Of a stretch of DNA of 16,642 bases, positions 8,055 to 14,309 are shown one piece after another. Each line of letters starts with the position of its first letter. Positions within the stretch are counted from its first letter, which is position 1. The notes under the pieces are model-generated. The model was not told the origin of the DNA, searched no databases, and worked only from the letters and a program-made list of their open reading frames with translations. This DNA comes from Gammaproteobacteria bacterium (GTDB lineage Bacteria > Pseudomonadota > Gammaproteobacteria > CAJXQU01), in the NCBI GenBank assembly GCA_026984275.1, contig JALSSM010000143.1, positions 1-16,642 of the forward strand, given 5' to 3'. The position numbers and the translations under genes were made by a program.

Positions 8055-8300
8055 ATGTTTGGAGAAAAACACAATCTGATCCATGAACTACCTGAATATA
8101 AAGATCAGATACACAAACTAAAAATGACGGATAACCATTTCGCAAAATTGTTTGAAGAATATCATGAACTTGATCATGAAGTTCTCAGAGTAGAGGAAGG
8201 GATTGAGAATACCAGCGATGATTATCTTGAGAAGTTGAAGAAAAAAAGATTGATGCTAAAAGATCAATTATTCTCCATGCTACAAACTGTACAGGTTTGA
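8055..8300 (+). CDS. YdcH (DUF465) family small protein
   Basis: An 81-residue, highly charged, helical protein. The pattern HELPEYKDQIHKLK ... FAKLFEEYHELDHEV ... LKKKRLMLKDQL is that of the YdcH/DUF465 family, small coiled-coil proteins of unknown function that are widespread in Proteobacteria. A good Shine-Dalgarno (AGGAG) overlaps the stop codon of the upstream DksA/TraR-like gene, 12 bp before this start, so the two are very likely co-transcribed. It converges with nudJ, with only 24 bp between the stops and no clear terminator. Confidence 0.85.
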   Translation: MFGEKHNLIHELPEYKDQIHKLKMTDNHFAKLFEEYHELDHEVLRVEEGIENTSDDYLEKLKKKRLMLKDQLFSMLQTVQV

Positions 8301-8324
8301 GAGTTAAGAGATGATATCGGTCTT

Positions 8325-8861
8325 TTACCGTAATTGATGTTTTAAATATTCCAGAGGAAATCGGTTCCCAGCCAGATAATCTTCAACACAACTCAAGACC
8401 ATAGGGCTACGAAGCCGGTCGACATTCTGGCGAATCTCTTCGGGACTCATCCAGACGACTTTGTGGATACCATCATCCAGAGGCTGATCCGGGTGATGAT
8501 CATAACAACTTCCTGAAAAACAAATTCTCAGATAGGTCACTTCACTTGATGGTGAAGGATGCATGTAGAGACCCACGGCCATTTCAGGTTTAAACCCCCA
8601 GGCCGTTTCTTCCCGCACTTCTCTTTCCACGGCCTGAAACAGGCTTTCACCCTCTTCAAGATGGCCTGCGGGTTGATTATAAACCAGTCGCCCATGAGAA
8701 AACTCTTCTATCATCATGAACTTCCCATCACGTTCTATTATGGCAGCCACAGTGACATTTGGTTTCCACTGCTCTGGCTTAACTGAGCTTTTAATCAAGC
8801 TTTGAGTCAGGTTTGTTATTGTTTCCATCGGTTCTTCTAACATTGTCGGTATCTTATCCAC
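8325..8861 (-). CDS. nudJ: NUDIX hydrolase, NudJ type
   Basis: A NUDIX pyrophosphatase/phosphatase. The nudix box is complete: GHLEEGE, then REVREETAWGF, giving G-x5-E-x7-RE-V-x-EE. The flanking features VYNQPAGHLEEGESL, LRSPMV and the FPLEYL ending match E. coli NudJ (YmfB), which hydrolyses nucleoside di/triphosphates and HMP-pyrophosphate. At 178 residues it is longer than E. coli NudJ (153), mainly through an N-terminal extension. Starts are GTG at 8861 or ATG at 8843 or 8828; none has a convincing Shine-Dalgarno, so the true N-terminus may be up to 11 residues shorter. In E. coli nudJ is immediately upstream of mnmA. Here the same strand and order hold, but with a 6.4-kb gap. Confidence 0.9.
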   Translation of the reverse strand: MDKIPTMLEEPMETITNLTQSLIKSSVKPEQWKPNVTVAAIIERDGKFMMIEEFSHGRLVYNQPAGHLEEGESLFQAVEREVREETAWGFKPEMAVGLYMHPSPSSEVTYLRICFSGSCYDHHPDQPLDDGIHKVVWMSPEEIRQNVDRLRSPMVLSCVEDYLAGNRFPLEYLKHQLR

Positions 8862-9031
8862 ATTAATATCTTCGGCAGAAGTGGCTGAAACATTAATTTT
8901 CAGTGAACATTTTTTTCATGATTGTTGGCACACATTATGCGTCAAAGCAAATAAACATATGATTACTAATTATTTAAACAGTGATAGACTTCGCACAATC
9001 TGTGAGGGCAGTTTAATTGGGGAATAATAAA
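8862..9031. other. Divergent intergenic region between nudJ and nhaD
   Basis: An AT-rich 170-bp spacer. It carries a sigma-54-like element on the plus strand at 8925-8940 and the nhaD Shine-Dalgarno (GGGGAA, 9019-9024). I see no convincing sigma-70 promoter for nudJ. No open frame here looks coding. Confidence 0.5.
8925..8940 (+). promoter_or_regulatory. Candidate sigma-54 promoter for nhaD
   Basis: TTGGCACACATTATGC has a perfect TGGCAC -24 element and a GG-to-GC spacing of exactly ten. The -12 element is ATGC rather than TTGC, a single mismatch. Transcription would start near 8952, about 80 bases before the nhaD ATG. TTGGCA could instead be a sigma-70 -35, but no -10 lies 16-18 bases downstream. 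Confidence 0.45.
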
Positions 9032-10486
9032 ATGAATTACCTTCTTTCCATTATTGGAGCATGTATCTTACTGATCCCTAGTCTTTCATTAGCTTCAGAA
9101 GGTGCTCATAGCGCACATCCGGTTAACTTTACAGATCATTGGGCGGCAATCCTTGCTCTGGTTCTGTTTGTATTGGCCTATGTTCTGGTTATTCTCGAGG
9201 AACAGCTTCATCTCAGAAAATCAAAACCTGTCACCGTTGCCGCCGGTATTATCTGGACCATTGTGGCACTTGTGTATGCGCAAACTGGTGATACGCATAC
9301 GGCCGAGATCATGGTTCGGCATAATATACTGGAATTTGCTGAATTATTCCTGTTCCTGCTGGCGGCCATGACCTACATCAATACGATGGAATACATGGGT
9401 GTATTTGATAAATTACGCGTCTGGTTAGTCTCCCGTGGCTTTTCGTTAAGAACAATTTTCTGGCTAACAGGCCTGATCGCCTTTCTTCTGTCACCTGTAG
9501 CTGACAACCTCACTACGGCACTGTTGATGTCCACTGTGGCGATGGCTGTAGGTGGAAATAATACTAAGTTCGTTGTTGTCGCCTGTATCAATATCGTGGT
9601 GGCTGCCAATGCCGGTGGTGCTTTCAGTCCATTTGGCGATATAACAACCCTGATGGTCTGGCAAAAAGGCATCGTCCAGTTTCAAGAATTCTTTACCTTG
9701 TTAGTTCCTGCTGTCGTGAACTGGCTAGTTCCAGCAGTGATCATGTCGATGGCCGTACCTAAATCTCAGCCAGAAGCTGTTGATGGCCAGGTTGAAATGA
9801 TGGATGGAGCATGGATTGTTGTCGGACTTTTTATCCTGACAATTATCATGGCAGTTTCAGCGCATAACTTCCTTCATCTTCCTCCTGTTCTCGGCATGAT
9901 GACCGGTCTTGGCCTGCTTAAATTCTTTGGATATTACCTGAAAAGAAGAGGACAGATCGTACAGGAGGTTGGTGGAAATATGGGTGATCGCGCTTTAGGT
10001 GACGAAGATACCGATAGTCTTGATCCTGGCCATGCAGAAAACCCGCAACGTACCTTTAATATCTTCAAATCACTGGCACGTGCCGAATGGGACACCCTGA
10101 TGTTTTTCTATGGCGTCATTCTTTGTGTTGGTGGTCTCGGGGCATTAGGTTATCTGACACTCACATCCAGTCTGATGTACGACGGTCTTGGTGCGACAAA
10201 TGCAAATATCCTGGTCGGCCTCCTGTCGGCGATTGTTGATAATATCCCGGTGATGTTTGCTGTGCTGACCATGATGCCAGATATGAATCACGCTCAATGG
10301 TTACTGGTGACTTTAACAGCCGGTGTTGGTGGGTCATTATTATCGGTCGGATCAGCTGCAGGTGTTGCTGTTATGGGGCAGGCCAGGGGAGTTTACACCT
10401 TTTTCAGCCACCTGAAGTGGACCTGGGCAATTGCACTGGGCTATGCGGCCAGTATCTGGGTTCATATATGGCTTAATGGTAGTTAA
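9032..10486 (+). CDS. nhaD: Na+/H+ antiporter NhaD
   Basis: An inner-membrane antiporter exporting Na+ (and Li+) in exchange for H+, of the ion transporter superfamily and resembling the Vibrio/Alkalimonas NhaD group. The 484 residues begin with a signal-like segment (MNYLLSIIGACILL to about SLSLA) and contain roughly a dozen hydrophobic helices. Family hallmarks include RHNILEFAELFLFLLAAMTY, SPVADNLTTALL, NAGGAFSPFGDITTLMVW and the C-terminal LLSAIVDNIPVMFAV, with paired Asn/Asp residues in broken helices. An in-frame TTG at 9017 would add five residues, but GGGGAA seven bases before the ATG at 9032 overlaps that TTG and favours the ATG. The gene stands alone. Its last 14 bases overlap the convergent lipoprotein gene. 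NhaD suggests a saline or alkaline habitat. Confidence 0.95.
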   Translation: MNYLLSIIGACILLIPSLSLASEGAHSAHPVNFTDHWAAILALVLFVLAYVLVILEEQLHLRKSKPVTVAAGIIWTIVALVYAQTGDTHTAEIMVRHNILEFAELFLFLLAAMTYINTMEYMGVFDKLRVWLVSRGFSLRTIFWLTGLIAFLLSPVADNLTTALLMSTVAMAVGGNNTKFVVVACINIVVAANAGGAFSPFGDITTLMVWQKGIVQFQEFFTLLVPAVVNWLVPAVIMSMAVPKSQPEAVDGQVEMMDGAWIVVGLFILTIIMAVSAHNFLHLPPVLGMMTGLGLLKFFGYYLKRRGQIVQEVGGNMGDRALGDEDTDSLDPGHAENPQRTFNIFKSLARAEWDTLMFFYGVILCVGGLGALGYLTLTSSLMYDGLGATNANILVGLLSAIVDNIPVMFAVLTMMPDMNHAQWLLVTLTAGVGGSLLSVGSAAGVAVMGQARGVYTFFSHLKWTWAIALGYAASIWVHIWLNGS

Positions 10487-11156
10487 GTAGCTCCAGAGTA
10501 TAAAATCCTGGTTTCAGGAAAGTACTCTCTGATCGCTCGGTTCGTTCAGTTTTGATCAGGCCTTTTCCGGGCGCATACCAGTCTGTACTTTCAACTTTTA
10601 CTTCTGCCAGGCCATTACCACGATCAACTTTGACGATGGTAAAACCGCTACCTTTAACTTTCAGGCAATGCCTGAAATGTCCCGCTTTCACAACAACATC
10701 TTCATCTGTGCTGATCACAGAATAAGTGAGTGTGATCGGTATGGCTTTTGTCAGAATCCGATCACGCCGTGCGAAAGTACGGCTTTCTATAACACCGAGA
10801 CGACTATTAAGTGACCAGCTATCCTCCTTATCGGGAGGTAAAGGCAAGATCAACTCAGATTTATTCTTCTCCGGATCTACCCGAAAAACCCCTTCGCTCA
10901 TGACACTGAAAAACTCACGGTCTTGTCCTTGTGACTCCTGCACAAACAGTTTTTTGTCCTCGACTATTACCGCTTGCAGGTTTCTGACGATACGGCGACG
11001 AGTATGACTTTCATCACGGATCACTAAAGTTTCCTGATATTCCCGCCAATGACCTTCTTCGAGAGGAAAGTAATCAGGATCTTCTGAACGACAGCTTGCT
11101 AATACCAGTATTAAAAATACTGGTAGAAAATAACAACTTGTTTGCCTAGCGTCCAA
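10473..11156 (-). CDS. Putative lipoprotein of unknown function
   Basis: I do not recognise a functional family. From the TTG at 11156 the protein is 227 residues, with a compact lipoprotein signal: a short polar start, a hydrophobic stretch (YFLPVFLILV) and the lipobox LASC with Cys22. The residues after the Cys (RSED) give no inner-membrane Asp+2 signal, so outer-membrane anchoring is likely. The mature part is soluble and beta-rich in appearance; YFPLEEGHWREY near its start and WYAPGKGLIKTE near its end resemble motifs of several uncharacterised bacterial lipoproteins. Starts at ATG 11192 or GTG 11210 are also open, but they give a long signal and a 47-65 base overlap with the upstream gene; no start has a good Shine-Dalgarno. 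It overlaps the 3' end of the bisphosphate nucleotidase gene and is probably coupled to it. Its own 3' end overlaps nhaD on the other strand. Confidence 0.75.
   Translation of the reverse strand: MDARQTSCYFLPVFLILVLASCRSEDPDYFPLEEGHWREYQETLVIRDESHTRRRIVRNLQAVIVEDKKLFVQESQGQDREFFSVMSEGVFRVDPEKNKSELILPLPPDKEDSWSLNSRLGVIESRTFARRDRILTKAIPITLTYSVISTDEDVVVKAGHFRHCLKVKGSGFTIVKVDRGNGLAEVKVESTDWYAPGKGLIKTERTERSESTFLKPGFYTLELLNYH
11103..11125. repeat. Perfect 10-bp inverted repeat inside the lipoprotein signal-peptide codons
   Basis: TACCAGTATT and AATACTGGTA flank a three-base AAA loop. In the lipoprotein mRNA this would form a hairpin about 30 bases after the TTG start. It lacks a following U-run, so it is not a standard terminator. 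Confidence 0.7.
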
Positions 11157-12141
11157 TGCCAAGAAAATTGATTGCCGCAATAATTTGATCATGAAATTTC
11201 GGGCTGGCACAGATCACGCCACTGTTATTCTTCAATCCTGCACCGTGTGAAAAGTCCAGAGGCTTACCATGAATATCACTCACGATCATACCTGCTTCCT
11301 GCGCAACCAGCATGCCTCCAGCATGATCCCAGATCTTCTCCACATAATCTGCTCTTGTTGGAAGACGCAAATACGCATCGGCCTGACCTCGTGCAACCAC
11401 GGCATATTTACACTGGCTATCGAGTCGAGCTGACTCACCTGCCCCACCCAGTCGTTCGACAATCCTGGCCGTGTCATCATGTTTTGAATGACCGGATTCT
11501 ACCGACTCACAAACACGGATCAAACCCACGTTCTGCAATGCGTTTAGCCTTTCTGGTTCTGACCCCTGATCATTGGCGGCAACAAACCAGCTTCCCTCCC
11601 CTTTCTCAGCAAAATAGATCAAACCCTCCGGATCAGGGTCATTAAATGATCGGTCAAAATCAGCCGAAAGATTCGGGCAACCGAGTACACCCAGAACCAC
11701 CTCCCCATTTTCTATCAGTGCCAGAGAAACGGCATATTGCCCTCCACGTAAAAACCCTTTGGTTCCATCTATCGGATCAAGCGTCCAATATGATCCGCTG
11801 GCGTCGTGACCACCCTGATCAATCGCATCAAGCACCTGATCCATTGTTGCCTCTGGCCAGACTGTCTGGGCAGCCTCAACAACCGATTGACATAAAGTTT
11901 GCTGATCAGGCTGGCGTAATTCATCACTGGATTCCTCACCCACCAGTTTGATCGGACCCAGGGCTTCTTGTAACACATGGATAACCACGGCCTGAGCTGC
12001 AAAATCAGCCACTGTCACCGGACTTTTATCATTTTTTTCCAATAGCTGTATCTGCGTCAGGTCAGCTTGAACTTTTCGAGTAACAATACAGGCTTTATTT
12101 ACAGCTTTGACAGCAGCGTCTAATATTTTGTTATTTTTCAT
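11146..12141 (-). CDS. 3'(2'),5'-bisphosphate nucleotidase, HAL2/CysQ-like (inositol monophosphatase superfamily)
   Basis: Likely hydrolyses 3'-phosphoadenosine 5'-phosphate (PAP) to AMP, clearing the toxic by-product of sulfate assimilation; such enzymes are Mg-dependent and inhibited by Li+/Na+. Metal-site motifs are GEES (Glu69/Glu70), WTLDPIDGTKGF (Asp122, Asp125) and the late KIWDHAGG (Asp272). With 331 residues and the stretch GTKGFLRGGQYAVSLALI ... VVLGVLGCPN, it looks more like the eukaryotic HAL2/SAL1 branch than the shorter E. coli CysQ (246), so I give no symbol. A broader inositol-phosphatase activity is the alternative. Gene order places it first in a minus-strand pair with the lipoprotein. 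Sodium sensitivity of the family makes the proximity to nhaD suggestive, but no link is shown. Confidence 0.88.
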   Translation of the reverse strand: MKNNKILDAAVKAVNKACIVTRKVQADLTQIQLLEKNDKSPVTVADFAAQAVVIHVLQEALGPIKLVGEESSDELRQPDQQTLCQSVVEAAQTVWPEATMDQVLDAIDQGGHDASGSYWTLDPIDGTKGFLRGGQYAVSLALIENGEVVLGVLGCPNLSADFDRSFNDPDPEGLIYFAEKGEGSWFVAANDQGSEPERLNALQNVGLIRVCESVESGHSKHDDTARIVERLGGAGESARLDSQCKYAVVARGQADAYLRLPTRADYVEKIWDHAGGMLVAQEAGMIVSDIHGKPLDFSHGAGLKNNSGVICASPKFHDQIIAAINFLGIGR

Positions 12142-12254
12142 TGATCTTTATATTTTGTTTTCTTTCTTGAATAGTGACTTTCTCTACAGTGTAAACCATA
12201 ATCATAAGCAACTATAAAATACCTTTCGCAGGAAGCGACAGAAGGAGGTTCTCA
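12142..12254. promoter_or_regulatory. Divergent promoter region between the nucleotidase gene and acs
   Basis: A T/A-rich 113-bp spacer. For acs, TATAAA at 12213-12218 is a plausible -10 but has only a weak -35 (TGTAAA, 17 bases upstream); TTGAAT with TGTAAA is an equally weak alternative pair. No clear CRP or sigma-54 site is seen. For the minus-strand gene, TTTACA followed 16 bases later by TATTCA is weak. Confidence 0.35.
12242..12249 (+). promoter_or_regulatory. Near-perfect Shine-Dalgarno of acs
   Basis: AAGGAGGT is complementary to eight bases of the 16S rRNA 3' end and sits five bases before the ATG. It is the strongest ribosome binding site in the window and suggests high translation of Acs. 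Confidence 0.75.
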
Positions 12255-14204
12255 ATGTCTGAAATAAAGAAGTATCCCGTACCTGAATCCATCGCAAACA
12301 CAGCCTGGATCAACAAAGAAAAATATCAGAAAATGTATCAACAGTCTGTAGATGACCCGGATACGTTCTGGGCGGAGCAGGCTGAAGAATTTGTCAGCTG
12401 GTTTTCTCCCTGGGAAAAAGTTCAAAACTGGGAATATAACGCCGCTGAAAAATCAGCCAGTATCAAATGGTTCGAGGGTGCAAAGCTTAATGTTTCCTAT
12501 AACTGTCTGGATCGCCATCTGGAAACCCGAGGGAATCAAACAGCGATCATCTGGGAAGGCGATGATCCTTCGGTCGATAAAAAGATTACCTATAAAGAAT
12601 TACATGAAGAAGTATGTCGTTTCGCTAATGTCCTGAAAGATCGTGGTGTTAAAAAAGGTGATCGGATTGCACTTTACATGCCGATGGTACCGGAAGCGGC
12701 TGTGGCCATGCTGGCCTGTACACGAATTGGCGCGGTTCATTCGATTGTGTTTGGCGGGTTTTCACCGGATGCACTTAAAGATCGCATTCTGGATTCAGAC
12801 TGTCGCGTAGTGATCACCGCCGACGAAGGCATTCGTGGTGGCAAACCCATCCCGCTTAAAGCCAATGTTGATCAGGCCGTTAGTCACTGCCCCAATGTTC
12901 ATACCGTTCTGGTGGTTCAATGTACCGGCGGTGATATTAACTGGGATGACAACACTAATATCTGGTATCACGAAGCGGTTGCAGATGTTTCTACGGAATG
13001 TCCTCCTGAGGAAATGGATGCTGAAGATCCTCTCTTTATTCTTTATACCTCGGGTTCGACAGGGAAGCCAAAAGGGGTGCTTCACACCACGGGCGGTTAT
13101 TTACTCTACGCCGCCATGACGCACAAATACATTTTCGATTATCACGACGGAGATATTTACTGGTGTACCGCCGATGTGGGTTGGGTTACGGGTCATACCT
13201 ATATTATTTACGGACCACTTTGCAATGGCGCCACAACACTGATGTTTGAAGGTGTTCCGACCTACCCCGATGCTGGTCGTTTCTGGGATGTGGTGGACAA
13301 GCATCAGGTCAATATCTTTTATACGGCACCCACTGCGATCAGAGCGTTAATGGGGCAAGGTGATGAACTGGTCACACGAAGTAGCCGATCCTCTTTACGC
13401 ATACTGGGTTCAGTTGGTGAGCCGATCAATCCGGAAGCCTGGGAGTGGTATTACCACGTGGTAGGAGATGGCCGTTGTCCCATTGTGGATACCTGGTGGC
13501 AAACAGAGACTGGTGGGATCCTGATTACCCCTCTACCGGGCGCAACTGATCTGAAACCCGGTTCAGCAACACTGCCCTTCTTTGGTATTGTCCCTGCTGT
13601 TGTTGATGAACAGGGTAAAAAACTCGAAGGTGAAGCGGAAGGCTGTCTGGTGATGACACGATCCTGGCCGGGACAGATGCGCACACTCTATGGCAATCAT
13701 CAACGGTTTAATGAGACCTACTTCTCAACCTATCCGGGGACCTACTTCAGTGGTGATGGCGTGCGACGGGATGCAGATGGTTATTACTGGATCACGGGGC
13801 GTGTTGATGATGTGATCAATGTCTCTGGACATCGCATGGGGACAGCTGAAGTTGAAAGTGCACTGGTACTGCATGATGCGGTTGCAGAAGCGGCCGTGGT
13901 TGGATTTCCACATGATATTAAGGGTCAGGGCATCTATGCTTATGTAACACTGATGACCGGTGTTGAACCAACTGAAGCATTACGCAAAGAACTGATCCAA
14001 CATGTGCGTAAAGAGATCGGTGCGATAGCCACCCCGGATGTGATCCAGTGGGCGCCGGGCTTACCTAAAACCAGATCAGGTAAGATCATGAGGCGTATTT
14101 TACGCAAGGTTGCTGAAAATGAGCTGGATAACCTTGGTGATACCAGTACGCTGGCTGATCCCTCAGTTGTTGATGATTTAATAGCTAATAGGGGAAATAA
14201 ATAA
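12255..14204 (+). CDS. acs: Acetyl-CoA synthetase (AMP-forming)
   Basis: Converts acetate, ATP and CoA to acetyl-CoA, AMP and PPi in the cytoplasm. The 649 residues match the family. The adenylate-forming motif YTSGSTGKPKG is at 264-274, and WWQTETGG at 414-421 contains Trp414, the residue that limits the acyl pocket to acetate. FSGDGVRRDADGYYWITGRVDD contains the hinge region, NVSGHRMGTAEVE follows, and PKTRSGKIMRR carries Lys610, the catalytic Lys that is acetylated in Salmonella Acs (Lys609). Expression is likely strong given its Shine-Dalgarno. No terminator follows; phaE begins 105 bp downstream but has its own candidate promoter. The neighbourhood suggests acetyl-CoA supply for PHA storage. 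Confidence 0.97.
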   Translation: MSEIKKYPVPESIANTAWINKEKYQKMYQQSVDDPDTFWAEQAEEFVSWFSPWEKVQNWEYNAAEKSASIKWFEGAKLNVSYNCLDRHLETRGNQTAIIWEGDDPSVDKKITYKELHEEVCRFANVLKDRGVKKGDRIALYMPMVPEAAVAMLACTRIGAVHSIVFGGFSPDALKDRILDSDCRVVITADEGIRGGKPIPLKANVDQAVSHCPNVHTVLVVQCTGGDINWDDNTNIWYHEAVADVSTECPPEEMDAEDPLFILYTSGSTGKPKGVLHTTGGYLLYAAMTHKYIFDYHDGDIYWCTADVGWVTGHTYIIYGPLCNGATTLMFEGVPTYPDAGRFWDVVDKHQVNIFYTAPTAIRALMGQGDELVTRSSRSSLRILGSVGEPINPEAWEWYYHVVGDGRCPIVDTWWQTETGGILITPLPGATDLKPGSATLPFFGIVPAVVDEQGKKLEGEAEGCLVMTRSWPGQMRTLYGNHQRFNETYFSTYPGTYFSGDGVRRDADGYYWITGRVDDVINVSGHRMGTAEVESALVLHDAVAEAAVVGFPHDIKGQGIYAYVTLMTGVEPTEALRKELIQHVRKEIGAIATPDVIQWAPGLPKTRSGKIMRRILRKVAENELDNLGDTSTLADPSVVDDLIANRGNK

Positions 14205-14224
14205 GCCATTATCTTATTTCAGTA

Positions 14225-14251
14225 AACAAACTGTTAACATTATAGTTTGTT
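14225..14251 (+). repeat. 8-bp inverted repeat between acs and phaE
   Basis: AACAAACT and AGTTTGTT flank an 11-base spacer. No T-run follows, so it is a poor terminator. Its right arm overlaps the left arm of the downstream TTGTTGC/GCAACAA palindrome, so the two hairpins exclude each other in a read-through transcript. Confidence 0.5.
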
Positions 14252-14263
14252 GCGGTGCAACAA
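14247..14263 (+). promoter_or_regulatory. Palindromic operator candidate (PhaR-like) upstream of phaE
   Basis: TTGTTGC-GGT-GCAACAA is a perfect 7-bp palindrome containing TGC-N3-GCA, the core of the CTGC-N3-GCAG type sites described for the PHA repressor PhaR. It overlaps the putative -35 (14250-14255) of the phaE promoter, as a repressor site would. The protein that binds it is not in this window. Confidence 0.45.
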
Positions 14264-14278
14264 TAACGCTGCTATTAT
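14250..14278 (+). promoter_or_regulatory. Putative sigma-70 promoter of phaEC
   Basis: TTGCGG (14250-14255) and TATTAT (14273-14278) are separated by exactly 17 bases. The -10 is good (5 of 6) and the -35 is poor (3 of 6), as is common for regulated promoters. Transcription would start near 14285, leaving a leader of about 25 bases before phaE. Confidence 0.45.
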
Positions 14279-14309
14279 CGCCCGCAAAATAAAACACGAG
14301 GTCAAAAAC

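Noticed and set aside
8318..8330. CGGT/ACCG hairpin between the convergent YdcH-family gene and nudJ as a terminator
   Set aside because: Only four base pairs around CTTTT with no T-tract; not enough to call.
9017..9031. TTG start for nhaD
   Set aside because: The TTG overlaps the GGGGAA that serves the ATG at 9032, which opens a proper hydrophobic N-terminus.
14225..14251. 8-bp inverted repeat as the acs terminator
   Set aside because: The stem is AT-rich with an 11-base loop, and it is followed by a G/C-containing palindrome rather than a T-run.
14247..14309. Earlier in-frame ATG for phaE
   Set aside because: It falls inside the palindrome and promoter, has no Shine-Dalgarno, and would add residues unlike the PhaE N-terminus. 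The ATG at 14310 has GAGG upstream and gives the family start.
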